Below, one piece after another: positions 1 through 8,066 of a DNA stretch of 64,000 bases (the stretch's first letter is position 1; the number at the start of each line of letters is the position of its first letter). This DNA comes from Gammaproteobacteria bacterium (GTDB lineage: Bacteria; Pseudomonadota; Gammaproteobacteria; Burkholderiales; Rhodocyclaceae). The notes under the pieces are model-generated. The model was not told where the DNA came from. It saw only the letters and a program-made list of their open reading frames with translations, and ran no database searches. The stretch is taken from positions 496,001 through 560,000 of the forward strand of contig JAHJVE010000023.1 in NCBI GenBank assembly GCA_018828385.1, given 5' to 3'. Position numbers and translations under genes: made by a program.

Positions 1-354
1 CCCCCGCTCCGTCTGCTCGGCTACGAAAACCATCCGGACAGATCATCGGCGTCGAAAGCGGAATACCGGGTCAAGCGACTGACACCTGGCGAGAAGCGCC
101 GGTACGCCGCTTCACTGCACCCCGTCCCCGCCAATTTTCCCGGCTGAAAACCGGAAACTTCCATTTCAATTTTGGGCAAAAATTCCGGTTGACCGTAGGA
201 GTCCCAAGTCGCCGAACGATCCTCCGTCAACCTTGAATGCCAAGGGAATTGCTCTATGCTAACCACATGGAGCATCGACTCATGAGGCGCTGGCGGGCAG
301 CGGTTCAGCCAACCACGACGGGTGCTCCAATAACGCTGAACAGGAGTCCTGCCC
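1..354. other. Gene-free left edge with hairpin and repeat
   Basis: I see no convincing coding region here. The open frames crossing it lack a ribosome binding site and family features. It holds a hairpin (TTTCC-type arm near 137-142, CCGGAAA near 151-157), then a strong copy of the interspersed repeat (163-203), and the ribosome binding site AGGAG at about 341-345 of the gene starting at 355. The hairpin plus repeat arrangement resembles the 3' end of an upstream transcription unit outside the window. Confidence 0.6.
163..203 (+). repeat. Interspersed repeat copy 1 (intergenic, strong)
   Basis: Carries the forward arrangement CAATTTTGG, an A/T run, then CCGGTTGACCGTAGGA. A GC hairpin lies immediately upstream, as at several other intergenic copies in this window. 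Confidence 0.85.
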
Positions 355-984
355 ATGCCCACCTTCACCAGCCATGTCACCCAACTCGGTGGCACCGTTA
401 CTCTGCGCCCCCCGTTCCCCCAGTACCGCAATATCTGGCGAACGGTGACCCTGACCTTTGACGACGTTGCCCATGGCACTGCCGTTGACACGACCTATGC
501 CGGCACCGGCGTCACCCTGGCCAGTGTGACCTACCCACCTCGCACCTGGTCGGCATACGCCCGACAAATGCCCTTGGGTGCCGACGGCCAGAGCGGAAAG
601 AATGTCCTGACGATCATCGAGAGCGATCCAGCCCACCCCTGGTTCGATGCGCGCTACGGCGCCATTGAAGTCACCTTTTCCCAATTGCAGCAATCGGTCA
701 GCGTCTGGGCCTATGCCATGAATTCACCTGAAGGCGCCGGAAACGCCGACAACCGGCCATTCCTGGAAGCCTACGATGCCAGCGGGAAATATCTGGGAAA
801 AGCGCTGACACAACTCGGCGTACACGACGCCAATTTCATCGGGCACTGGCATCCACTGAGTTTTTCATCGGCAAGCCGAAACATCGCGAAAATTCGCCTC
901 TCGTCGCAGGCAAACGGGCTGCCGTGGACCTACACCGCCTTCGACAATCTGACGTTTGATCGAAACATATTCGCCAGTCCGTAG
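355..984 (+). CDS. Hypothetical protein, possible secreted beta-sandwich fragment
   Basis: A 209-residue protein I cannot assign. The start is supported by AGGAG about ten bases upstream of the ATG. From about residue 36 it reads LTFDDVAHGTAVDTTYAGTG, a pattern I associate with beta-sandwich, lectin-like or PEP-CTERM-type extracellular domains (an FDD motif followed by a Tyr/Gly-rich turn). The C-terminal part also has an alternating hydrophobic pattern ending in FDNLTFD, typical of such sandwiches. There is no clear signal peptide or membrane anchor at the annotated start, so the real N-terminus could lie elsewhere or the protein could be cytoplasmic. A strong terminator follows, so it appears monocistronic. 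The function is unknown. Confidence 0.6.
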   Translation: MPTFTSHVTQLGGTVTLRPPFPQYRNIWRTVTLTFDDVAHGTAVDTTYAGTGVTLASVTYPPRTWSAYARQMPLGADGQSGKNVLTIIESDPAHPWFDARYGAIEVTFSQLQQSVSVWAYAMNSPEGAGNADNRPFLEAYDASGKYLGKALTQLGVHDANFIGHWHPLSFSSASRNIAKIRLSSQANGLPWTYTAFDNLTFDRNIFASP

Positions 985-1003
985 CAACGAATTGCAGAAA
1001 TCC

Positions 1004-1030
1004 AAAAAGCGCCAATTTCGGCGCTTTTTT
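1004..1030 (+). terminator. Rho-independent terminator after hypothetical gene
   Basis: Stem AGCGCC / GGCGCT around the loop AATTTC, followed by six T on the plus strand. An A run on the other side lets it also serve the minus-strand gene ending at 1064. Confidence 0.85.
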
Positions 1031-1063
1031 CTGCTGCCAACTCTCGGGACAAGAACCCCGAAA

Positions 1064-1426
1064 TCACCGCGTATTCGGAGGCGTAGGCGACTGCCCGGAG
1101 GACGGCGGAGACAAGGGAGTCGGCACCGATGGCGAGCGAGGAGGACTGACGTACTCGGGAAGGATAGCCGGCATTGGCGAAGTGGACCTGGCCCGCGCAT
1201 TCTCGGCAGCCTGACGCTCGGTGTACGCCTTCTGTCTTTCAAGTTCTTTTTGGGCGGCGACAGGATCGGGGACCGATTCGCTCGGACTTATCTTCTCGAT
1301 AATCGACCCTTTCCCACAAGGCAGGTCTGAATAGACGGTGTCCCCGGAAGGCGTTTGGCACGTAAAGACGTCGGCGTATGCCACATTGAAACAAAGCAGA
1401 CATGCAGGAAAGATGCTGTAGCGCAT
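1064..1426 (-). CDS. DUF4124-domain periplasmic protein
   Basis: A 120-residue exported protein. Residues 1-18 form a signal peptide (MRYSIFPACLLCFNVAYA). The DUF4124-type domain follows, with the hallmark stretch VFTCQTPSGDTVYSDLPC containing the paired cysteines. The middle is charged and Gln/Arg-rich (about residues 57-80). The tail is a low-complexity Pro/Ser-rich linker ending PPNTR. The start is well supported by an AAGGAGG ribosome binding site seven to eight bases upstream. DUF4124 proteins are common small envelope proteins of betaproteobacteria with no assigned function. The Pro-rich tail may span or contact peptidoglycan, which is inference. It stands alone, with the shared terminator at 1004-1030 beyond its 3' end. 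Confidence 0.8.
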   Translation of the reverse strand: MRYSIFPACLLCFNVAYADVFTCQTPSGDTVYSDLPCGKGSIIEKISPSESVPDPVAAQKELERQKAYTERQAAENARARSTSPMPAILPEYVSPPRSPSVPTPLSPPSSGQSPTPPNTR

Positions 1427-1500
1427 AGATACCTCCTTTCGGCCCCATCTAATCTACGCCCCAAACAGCCACGCTTCAAGTTGGGGATCAAGGCACCGTG

Positions 1501-1602
1501 CTAGTGCCTGAATTTGCTCCTCAACCAGCTCCAGATAGCCTCGCCAAGGTAGGGCAAAACTGCGATGCAACCAAGCGCAACAAGGGTTTCCGGTTCCAGC
1601 AT
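1501..1602 (-). CDS. Possible 33-residue single-pass membrane peptide
   Basis: A 33-codon frame starting MLEPETLVALGCIAVLPYLG and ending RSKFRH. The ATG is preceded, four bases away, by GAGGTGAT, an eight-base match to the anti-Shine-Dalgarno complement. This is the main reason to call it. Residues 7-27 would form one transmembrane helix with positive residues after it (RSK), giving an N-out or N-in single-pass peptide. It lies downstream of tRNA-Ser and its terminator on the same strand and has no recognised family. Translation is plausible but unproven. Confidence 0.4.
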   Translation of the reverse strand: MLEPETLVALGCIAVLPYLGEAIWSWLRSKFRH

Positions 1603-1689
1603 CGTGATCACCTCATCGAGGGAAGTCCGAGACACGATATCCCTTGCATCAGTTATGCCAGCGGCAAAGAGGAGCCGGATGAAGGCAAC

Positions 1690-1713
1690 AAAAAAGCGCC
1701 CCGAGGGACGCTT
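1690..1713 (-). terminator. Terminator of the tRNA-Ser transcript
   Basis: On the minus strand it reads AAGCGTCCC TC GGGGCGCT followed by TTTTT, directly downstream of the tRNA. Confidence 0.8.
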
Positions 1714-1727
1714 GTTTGCTTGCTGCT

Positions 1728-1820
1728 TGGCGGACACGCAGGGATTCGAACCCTGGATCCAGGTTTTGCCCGGATGCACCCTTAGCAGGGGTGTGCCTTC
1801 GACCACTCGGCCACGTGTCC
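1728..1820 (-). tRNA. tRNA-Ser, anticodon GCU
   Basis: Reads 5' GGACACG (acceptor) on the minus strand, pairs with CGTGTCC at the 3' end, has discriminator G and an encoded CCA (complement TGG at 1728-1730). The anticodon loop is CTGCTAA, giving anticodon GCU for AGC/AGU serine codons. The T-loop GTTCGAATC and the long variable arm between the anticodon and T arms are typical of a class II serine tRNA. It lies 54 bases downstream of lysC on the same strand and may be cotranscribed with it. Confidence 0.95.
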
Positions 1821-1874
1821 TTGCCTGCTACAACGAGGCGCGGATGATATAGGCTCCGCGCCTTTTGGTCAAAC

Positions 1875-3095
1875 TTACTGGTCGAGATCGAAGGTGCGAT
1901 GCAGGACGCGGACAGCCAGCTCCAGATACTTTTCGTCGATGACAACGGAAATCTTGATCTCGGAGGTCGAGATCATCTGGATGTTGATGCCTTCGTCAGC
2001 CAGGGCCTTGAACATCTTGGAGGCAACCCCCGGGTGCGAACGCATGCCGACGCCGACGGCGGAGACCTTGCAGATCTTGTTGTCACCGGCAATTTCGCGG
2101 GCGCCGAGCTTGGTCTTGACGGTTTCGAGAATGGCCTGCGCCTTGGCGAAGTCACCGCGATTCACCGTGAAGGAGAAGTCGGTGGTGCCGTCGTGGCCGA
2201 CGTTCTGGATGATCATGTCGACGTCGATGTTGGCATCGGCGATGGTGCCCAGGATCTGGTAGGCGATGCCCGGGGTATCCGGAACGCCGGAAAGGGTCAG
2301 CTTGGCTTCATCGCGGTTGAAGGCGATACCGGAGATGATCGGTTGTTCCATGTTCTTGTCTTCCTCAACAGTGATCAGCGTGCCTTCCCCTTCGTCCTGG
2401 AAGCTGGAAAGAACGCGCAGTTTGACCTTGTACTTGCCGGCGAATTCGACCGAGCGGATCTGCAGCACCTTGGAGCCGAGGCTGGCCATTTCCAGCATTT
2501 CCTCGAAGGTGATGGTGTCGAGCTTCTTGGCTTCGGGCACGACGCGCGGGTCGGTGGTGTAGACGCCATCGACGTCGGTGTAGATCTGGCACTCGTCGGC
2601 CTTGAGCGCAGCCGCCAGGGCGACGCCCGAGGTGTCGGAACCGCCGCGGCCGAGCGTGGTGATGTTGCCGTGCTCGTCGACACCCTGGAAACCGGCAACG
2701 ACAACAACGTGGCCAGAATCGAGATCGCGCCGCATGTTGGCTTCGTCGATCGACAGGATGCGCGCCTTGGTGTGCGTGCTGTCAGTCAGCACCTTGACCT
2801 GGCCGCCGGTGTAGCTCTTGGCCTTGCAGCCGATGTCCATGAGCGCCATGGAGAGCAGGCCGGTGGTGACCTGTTCGCCGGTGGACATGATGGCATCCAG
2901 CTCGCGCGGATCGGGAATGGCCTGAACTTCCTTGGCCAGCGCGATCAGCTTGTTGGTTTCGCCGCTCATTGCGGAAACGACGACGACAACCTGATGGCCC
3001 TGCGCCTGGAATTTGGCAACGCGCTTGGCGACGTTCTTGATGCGCTCGGGATTACCGACCGACGTACCGCCGTATTTTTGAACAATCAACGCCAT
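1875..3095 (-). CDS. lysC: Aspartate kinase
   Basis: A 406-residue monofunctional aspartokinase. It phosphorylates aspartate with ATP in the first step toward Lys, Thr, Met and diaminopimelate. The N-terminal kinase domain (about 1-245) opens with the signature VQKYGGTSVGN and contains GRGGSDTSGVALAAAL and the YTDVDGVYTTDPR substrate loop. The C-terminal region carries two ACT domains (about 265-335 and 345-400), seen in LSGVPDTPGIAYQIL and VGVGMRSHPGVASKMFKAL, which bind Lys/Thr for feedback control in this family. Length is normal for the approximately 400-residue class. Family alpha/beta subunits often arise from an internal start, which is not resolvable here. tRNA-Ser follows at its 3' side. 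Confidence 0.97.
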   Translation of the reverse strand: MALIVQKYGGTSVGNPERIKNVAKRVAKFQAQGHQVVVVVSAMSGETNKLIALAKEVQAIPDPRELDAIMSTGEQVTTGLLSMALMDIGCKAKSYTGGQVKVLTDSTHTKARILSIDEANMRRDLDSGHVVVVAGFQGVDEHGNITTLGRGGSDTSGVALAAALKADECQIYTDVDGVYTTDPRVVPEAKKLDTITFEEMLEMASLGSKVLQIRSVEFAGKYKVKLRVLSSFQDEGEGTLITVEEDKNMEQPIISGIAFNRDEAKLTLSGVPDTPGIAYQILGTIADANIDVDMIIQNVGHDGTTDFSFTVNRGDFAKAQAILETVKTKLGAREIAGDNKICKVSAVGVGMRSHPGVASKMFKALADEGINIQMISTSEIKISVVIDEKYLELAVRVLHRTFDLDQ

Positions 3096-3125
3096 GGATT
3101 TGTCCGGTTAAACGTTGGAAACATG

Positions 3126-3153
3126 AAAAAGAGGGCGGGATTTTACCCCACCC
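3126..3153 (-). terminator. Terminator between deacetylase gene and lysC
   Basis: On the minus strand an AGGGTGGG arm, a loop and a CCCGCCCT arm are followed by CTTTTT. It lies just downstream of the HDAC-like gene ending at 3184 and upstream of lysC. Confidence 0.7.
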
Positions 3154-3183
3154 TGTTCTTTTTCCGAAAGAAGAAAACAGTGC

Positions 3184-4110
3184 CTACAGATCAGCCAGCG
3201 AACGCAGATGCGCGCCAACGCTACGGGCCAGCGAGGTCATCACATAACCGCCTTCGAGCATGGAAACGATGCGCTTTTCGCACATTTCGGCGGCCAGCGC
3301 TTTGAGCTGATCGGTGACCCAGGCATAGTCCTTTTCGAGGAATTTCAGGTTGCCCATGTCGTCCTCGAAGTGGGCATCGAAACCGGCCGAGATGAGGATC
3401 ATCTGCGGCTTGAATTCGCGCAGGCGCGGCATCCAGACCTGCGTCACCGCGTCGCGGAACTCCTCACCGCCACAGCCCGAAGCGAGCGGCACGTTGCACA
3501 TGTTGGCAGCCGGCTTCTCGGTGCCGCAGTAGGGGTAGAACGGGTGCTGGAAGATGCTGCACATGAGCACCCGTTCGTCGCCGGCGAAGCAGTCTTCGGT
3601 ACCGTTACCGTGGTGGACATCGAAATCGATGATCGCCACGCGCTCCAGGCCGTGGGCGACGAGGGCATGCTTGGCCGCGACGCCGACGTTGTTGAAGAAG
3701 CAGAAACCCATCGGATTTGCTTTTTCGCAGTGATGACCCGGCGGGCGCACGGCACAGAAGCCGTTTTCGATTTCGCCTTTCATGACGAGGTCGACGGCCA
3801 GGCAACCGGAGCCAGCCGCCCGCAAGGCCGCCTGCCAGGTATGCGGATTCATCGCGGTATCGGGATCGAGGTGCACGACGCCCATTTCCGGCGAAGCGCG
3901 CTTGAGGCGTTCGAGATGTGAGGCGGGATGGACGCGCATCAGTTGTTCGAAAGTGGCGAGCGGCGCGTCGTAGTAGACGAAGTAGGCGTCGATCCCCTGG
4001 GCGATCAGGTGATCGTTGATGGCGGTCAGACGTTGCGGGCATTCCGGGTGATGCGAACCCATGTCGTGCAACTGGCAGTCACGATGGGTGATGATGGCAG
4101 TGGTCGTCAC
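3184..4110 (-). CDS. Histone-deacetylase family (acetoin-utilisation-type) amidohydrolase
   Basis: A zinc-dependent deacetylase of the HDAC/AcuC/acetylpolyamine amidohydrolase superfamily, about 308 residues. Visible family marks are SHHPECPQRL near the N-terminus, RPPGHHCE with the active-site His pair, DFDVHHGNGTED with the zinc-binding Asp/His, and SAGFDAH with the second zinc Asp. The GGY turn near the C-terminus (LEGGYVMTSLARSV) is also typical. I chose the GTG at 4108-4110 because GAGAGAG lies just upstream and alignment to the family begins with TTAIITHRDC. An upstream ATG at 4149 would add 13 residues. The substrate (acetylated protein, polyamine or acetoin-related) cannot be told from sequence. 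It is monocistronic, with a terminator after it. Confidence 0.85.
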   Translation of the reverse strand: MTTTAIITHRDCQLHDMGSHHPECPQRLTAINDHLIAQGIDAYFVYYDAPLATFEQLMRVHPASHLERLKRASPEMGVVHLDPDTAMNPHTWQAALRAAGSGCLAVDLVMKGEIENGFCAVRPPGHHCEKANPMGFCFFNNVGVAAKHALVAHGLERVAIIDFDVHHGNGTEDCFAGDERVLMCSIFQHPFYPYCGTEKPAANMCNVPLASGCGGEEFRDAVTQVWMPRLREFKPQMILISAGFDAHFEDDMGNLKFLEKDYAWVTDQLKALAAEMCEKRIVSMLEGGYVMTSLARSVGAHLRSLADL

Positions 4111-4230
4111 TTGTTCTCTCTCTGCGAAGCGGCGCACAAGACGGCGCACGTCGAATGGTCATTATCGTCCCATTCATCGCGCCGCTTCAAGCATTAGAAT
4201 GGGTTCGGACTGACACTGCGGAACCCCACG

Positions 4231-5178
4231 ATGTTTAAAAGCACACTTTCCGGCCTCGCCGGTCGCCCACGGGCATTCGACGGCGTTCTCGAACAGGCCG
4301 GCCGGATCATTCTCGGCAAGGATCATGAAATCCGGCTTGCCATCGCCTGTCTGCTGGCCAACGGCCATTTGCTCATCGAAGACCTGCCGGGCATGGGCAA
4401 GACGACGCTGGCGCACACCTTGGCCCGGCTGCTCGGGCTGCACTTTTCGCGCATCCAGTTCACCAGCGATCTACTGCCGGCCGACATCACCGGCGTGTCG
4501 ATCTTCGAGCGCGACAAGAGCGAATTCCGTTTCCTGCCCGGCCCGGTCTTCGCCCAGCTCGTGCTGGCCGACGAGATCAACCGCGCCACGCCGAAAACCC
4601 AGAGCGCCCTGCTCGAAGCGATGGAGGAAGGCCAGGTCACGGCCGAGGGCCAGACGCGAATGTTGCCGACGCCCTTCTTCGTCATCGCCACACAAAATCC
4701 GGCGCACCAGATCGGCACTTTTCCGCTGCCCGAATCGCAGCTCGACCGCTTCCTCATGCGCCTCGAACTCGGCTATCCGGACCGCGCCGCCGAACGCGCC
4801 CTGCTTGCCGCCGGCGGCCAGCGTCGCCGCGTCGAGGAATTGACGCCATTGCTTGCGCCCGATGAACTTCCAGCCTTGCAGCAGGAAGCGTCAAACATCC
4901 ATGCGGCCGGACCGCTCATCGACTACGTCCAGGCGCTGGTCGAAGCGACGCGCCAGAACCCGGCCTTCCAGCACGGCCTGTCGCCGCGCGCCGGCCTTGC
5001 CCTGCTTGCCGCCGCCCGCGCCTGGGCCTGGCTGGCCGGGCGCGACATGGTCCTGCCCGACGACGTGCAGGCGGTTCTTCCGGCCGTCGCCCGGCATCGC
5101 CTGCGCTCGGCGCAGGGCGGCGGCTACGCGCTGGCCGAGGACATCGCCGCCCTGATCCGCAGCGTCGCCATTCCCTGA
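4231..5178 (+). CDS. MoxR-family AAA+ ATPase
   Basis: A 315-residue MoxR AAA+ protein, a chaperone-like ATPase that assembles or activates partner complexes, often together with DUF58 and VWA proteins. Walker A is LPGMGKTTL (about residues 54-62). Walker B is LVLADEINRA (about 110-119), followed by the family's KTQSALLEAMEE. Sensor 1 is VIATQNP, and the C-terminal lid includes SPRAGLALL. It is the first gene of a tight four-gene unit. The DUF58 gene begins three bases after its stop, the usual MoxR-DUF58-transglutaminase arrangement, suggesting a joint role at the envelope. The substrate is unknown. Confidence 0.92.
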   Translation: MFKSTLSGLAGRPRAFDGVLEQAGRIILGKDHEIRLAIACLLANGHLLIEDLPGMGKTTLAHTLARLLGLHFSRIQFTSDLLPADITGVSIFERDKSEFRFLPGPVFAQLVLADEINRATPKTQSALLEAMEEGQVTAEGQTRMLPTPFFVIATQNPAHQIGTFPLPESQLDRFLMRLELGYPDRAAERALLAAGGQRRRVEELTPLLAPDELPALQQEASNIHAAGPLIDYVQALVEATRQNPAFQHGLSPRAGLALLAAARAWAWLAGRDMVLPDDVQAVLPAVARHRLRSAQGGGYALAEDIAALIRSVAIP

Positions 5179-5181
5179 TCC

Positions 5182-6132
5182 GTGGGCATCGTCGCCACAC
5201 TCAAGCAAAAACTGTTTCGCTGGCAGAGCGACGGCACGGCGCCCTTGCGCCTCGGCCAGCGGCGCATCTTCATCGTCCCCTCGCGCGGCGGCCTGCTCTA
5301 CGCCCTGGCGCTCATCGTCATGCTGATCGGCGCCATCAACTACAACCTGGCGCTCGGCCATGCGCTGGTTTTCCTGCTCGCCGGGCTGGGCATCGTCGGC
5401 ATGATCCACACCTTTCGCAACCTGCACGGACTGATCGTCACGCCGGGCCGCAGCGGGCCGGTTTTTGCCGGGGAAACGGCGCATTTCGAACTGACGCTCG
5501 ACAACGACCGCCCGACCCCGCGCCTGGGGCTGGAACTGGAGGCCGAAAGCGGCAATCCGGTGTTTGCTACGGTCAACCGGAAAAAAAGCACAAAATTGAA
5601 TATTCCGGTCAGCAGCAAAAGCCGGGGCTGGCTGACTCTGCCCCGCGTCCGCTTGTCGACCCGCTATCCGCTCGGCCTTTACACCGCCTGGGCCTACCTG
5701 CAACCGGCCATGCGTTGCCTGGTCTATCCGCAGCCGATTGCCGCGCCGCTCCCAGTTTCCTCTCCGACGCCGGTCGGCGGCGAGCGCAGCGGCGATGGCG
5801 GCCAGGAGGATTTCGCCGGCTTCCGCGACCGCCAGCCAGCCGACTCGCCGCGCCACGTCGCCTGGAAAGCCAGCGCCCGTAACGCCAGCGGCCCGTTGCT
5901 GATCAAGCAATTCGCCGGTGGCGCGCAGGTCGAACTAATGCTCGACTGGCAGCTGACCGACGCCGCACTGGCCGACGAAACACGCATCGGCATCCTGACC
6001 GGCTGGGTGCTTGCCGCCGATGCGGCCGACGCCCATTACGGTCTGCGCCTACCTGGCGCTGACATCCCGACCGGCAGCGGCGAGCGTCATCGGCAGCTTT
6101 GCCTCGAAGCCCTCGCCCTCTGCCAGCCATGA
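5182..6132 (+). CDS. DUF58 domain protein, MoxR partner, with in-frame repeat
   Basis: A 316-residue membrane-anchored DUF58 protein. It starts with GTG at 5182, four bases after the MoxR stop. Two adjacent transmembrane segments cover about residues 30-75 (LIVMLIGAINYNLALGHALV and following). The DUF58 motif RDRQPADSPRHVAWKASAR is at about 214-232. A copy of the interspersed repeat is read in frame at about residues 128-141, giving FATVNRKKSTKLNI between two beta-strand-like stretches. The flanking sequence continues the domain on both sides, so the copy either extended a loop or overwrote native codons. The stop overlaps the next start (ATGA). In this family the protein is thought to work with MoxR on envelope assembly. 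Confidence 0.88.
   Translation: MGIVATLKQKLFRWQSDGTAPLRLGQRRIFIVPSRGGLLYALALIVMLIGAINYNLALGHALVFLLAGLGIVGMIHTFRNLHGLIVTPGRSGPVFAGETAHFELTLDNDRPTPRLGLELEAESGNPVFATVNRKKSTKLNIPVSSKSRGWLTLPRVRLSTRYPLGLYTAWAYLQPAMRCLVYPQPIAAPLPVSSPTPVGGERSGDGGQEDFAGFRDRQPADSPRHVAWKASARNASGPLLIKQFAGGAQVELMLDWQLTDAALADETRIGILTGWVLAADAADAHYGLRLPGADIPTGSGERHRQLCLEALALCQP
5564..5602 (-). repeat. Interspersed repeat copy 2 (inside DUF58 gene, strong)
   Basis: Reads TGCTACGGTCAACCGG, then seven A, then a CAAAATTG block on the plus strand, so it is in reverse orientation. It is fully embedded in frame in the DUF58 gene, encoding ATVNRKKSTKLNI. Confidence 0.85.
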
Positions 6133-8066
6133 GCACGCCAGCCCGCGAAGCCCTCGACCGCCACGCCACGCCCTGGCTGTTCGCCACCGCCCTGGCGACG
6201 ACGGCGCCGCACTTCGTCCACCAGCCGCCGTGGCTCGGCGCAGTGGCCGGCGCCCTGCTGTTGTGGGCCGTCTGGCTGTGGTGGAAAGACCAACGCCTGC
6301 CCGGCCGCTGGATTCTGATACCGCTGGTCGGTGCCGGCAGCGCCGGTATCCTGCTCGAATTCCACACCCTGTTCGGGCGCGATGCCGGGGTTGGCATGCT
6401 GGTCATCTTCATGACCATGAAACTCCTCGAACTCAAGTCGCGGCGCGATGCGACGGTGATCGTCACCCTCGGCTATTTTTTGCTGCTCACCCATTACCTC
6501 TACTCGCAAAGTATCCCGACCGGACTCTGGCTGCTCGCTACGATGTGGCTGGTCACGGCGACGCTGATCCGCCTGCATGGCGGCCCGTCGAGCCGCCCGC
6601 GCGACACCCTGCGCCATGCCGGCCTGCTCTGCCTGCAGGCCATCCCTTTCATGCTCGTCCTTTTTCTGCTCTTCCCGCGCATCTCCGGGCCGCTCTGGGG
6701 CTTGCCCTCGGATGCTTTCACCGGCAAGACCGGGCTCTCCGACAGCATGTCGCCGGGCAGCATCGCGCAACTGGTCCAGAACGGGGACATCGCCTTTCGC
6801 GTGCGCTTCGACGGGCCGCTCCCGCCCAGGCAGAAGCTCTACTGGCGCGGCCCGGTCCTGGAGCAATTCGACGGGATGACCTGGCACCGGCACAAAGGAC
6901 GCCAGCCAGCCACCCAGCTCGAAAGCCTTTCGCCCCCCATCGGCTATGAAAGCACCCTGGAAGCGCACAACCAGCGCTGGCTGCTGGCCCTCGATGCGCC
7001 CGTCGCACTGCCGCCCGAAACAGTGCTGAACGGGACCTTGACGGCAATCCACAGCAAGCCGGTGCACGAGCGCCAGCGCTTCCGCCTCACATCCAGTCTC
7101 GATTACCGCTTCAACCCGAGCGAAGACCCGCTGGTCCTGCGCCGCAACCTCGCCCTGCCGGCCAGCAGCAATCCGCAGAGCCGCGCCCTGGCCGCCCAAT
7201 GGCGCGCCGGCAATGCTCCCGAAGCCATCATCGCCAAAGCGCTCGCCCTGTTCGCCGCCGACTTCACCTACACCCTCCAGCCGCCGCTGCTCGGGGTTCA
7301 CGGCATCGACGATTTCCTGTTCCAGACCAAACGCGGCTTCTGCGAACACTACGCCGCCGCCTTCGTCGTCCTGATGCGGGGTGCCGGCATCCCGGCCCGC
7401 GTCGTCGGCGGCTATCAGGGCGGCGAATTCAACCCGCTCGACGGCTATCTCGTCGTGCGCCAATCCGATGCCCACGCCTGGGCCGAAGTCTGGCTCGACG
7501 GCCAAGGCTGGCGGCGCGTAGACCCGACGGCCGCCGTCTCGCCAAACCGCATCGAAACCGGCATCGCCGATGCGCTGGCCTTTGGCGAACCGCTGCCCAT
7601 GCTGATTCAGATACGCGCCGACTGGATCAGGACGCTGCGCTACCGCTGGGAAGCCATCAACAACGCCTGGAACCAGAGCATCCTCGGCTACGACCCGAAA
7701 CGCCAGCGCGAACTGCTGGCCCGCCTCGGCCTGCCTGATGCCGACTGGCGCAGCCTGGCCATCACCCTCGGCAGCACCTGCGGCCTGCTCGTCGCCGGCC
7801 TGATGGGGTGGGCCCTGTACAAACGCCCGGAGCGCGACCCGGTCATTCGCCTCTGGCATCAGGCGCTGCGACATCTGGCCCGAAGAAAGGTAGACTGTGC
7901 GCCTTGGGAAACGCCACTAGACTTGGCCCGACGCGTTCGGGAACAACGCCCGGAACTAGCCGAAGCTTTCCAGCGCGTGGTCGACGCCTACCTTGTAGCG
8001 CGCTACGGCAACACCGACAAACACCTGAAGATACTGCGCGACGCCGTTGCGCTATTGCGACAATGA
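6129..8066 (+). CDS. TgpA-type transmembrane transglutaminase-like protein (DUF3488)
   Basis: About 645 residues. The N-terminal third has a bundle of hydrophobic segments (about residues 20-180, DUF3488-like). A large periplasmic part follows with a transglutaminase-like catalytic domain: Cys in GFCEHYAAAF, His in DAHAWAEVW and Asp in VDPTAA form the expected triad. One further membrane segment follows (ITLGSTCGLLVAGLMGWAL), then a cytoplasmic DUF4129-like tail. The ATG at 6129 overlaps the DUF58 stop, which argues against the longer frame. The Pseudomonas homologue TgpA is an essential envelope protein with transglutaminase activity. The context with MoxR and DUF58 is the standard operon. 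The stop overlaps the mltB start. Confidence 0.92.
   Translation: MSTPAREALDRHATPWLFATALATTAPHFVHQPPWLGAVAGALLLWAVWLWWKDQRLPGRWILIPLVGAGSAGILLEFHTLFGRDAGVGMLVIFMTMKLLELKSRRDATVIVTLGYFLLLTHYLYSQSIPTGLWLLATMWLVTATLIRLHGGPSSRPRDTLRHAGLLCLQAIPFMLVLFLLFPRISGPLWGLPSDAFTGKTGLSDSMSPGSIAQLVQNGDIAFRVRFDGPLPPRQKLYWRGPVLEQFDGMTWHRHKGRQPATQLESLSPPIGYESTLEAHNQRWLLALDAPVALPPETVLNGTLTAIHSKPVHERQRFRLTSSLDYRFNPSEDPLVLRRNLALPASSNPQSRALAAQWRAGNAPEAIIAKALALFAADFTYTLQPPLLGVHGIDDFLFQTKRGFCEHYAAAFVVLMRGAGIPARVVGGYQGGEFNPLDGYLVVRQSDAHAWAEVWLDGQGWRRVDPTAAVSPNRIETGIADALAFGEPLPMLIQIRADWIRTLRYRWEAINNAWNQSILGYDPKRQRELLARLGLPDADWRSLAITLGSTCGLLVAGLMGWALYKRPERDPVIRLWHQALRHLARRKVDCAPWETPLDLARRVREQRPELAEAFQRVVDAYLVARYGNTDKHLKILRDAVALLRQ

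Noticed and set aside
1501..1806. 101-residue frame across tRNA-Ser
   Set aside because: Its N-terminal part is the tRNA gene and terminator; only the last 33 codons have a good ribosome binding site.
1899..3305. Long plus-strand frame of 468 residues antisense to lysC
   Set aside because: It mirrors the lysC codon pattern in GC-rich DNA and has no family features.
6087..7874. 595-residue minus-strand frame over the transglutaminase gene
   Set aside because: Composition is that of a shadow frame (Gln/Arg/Gly-rich) and it opposes a clearly conserved gene.
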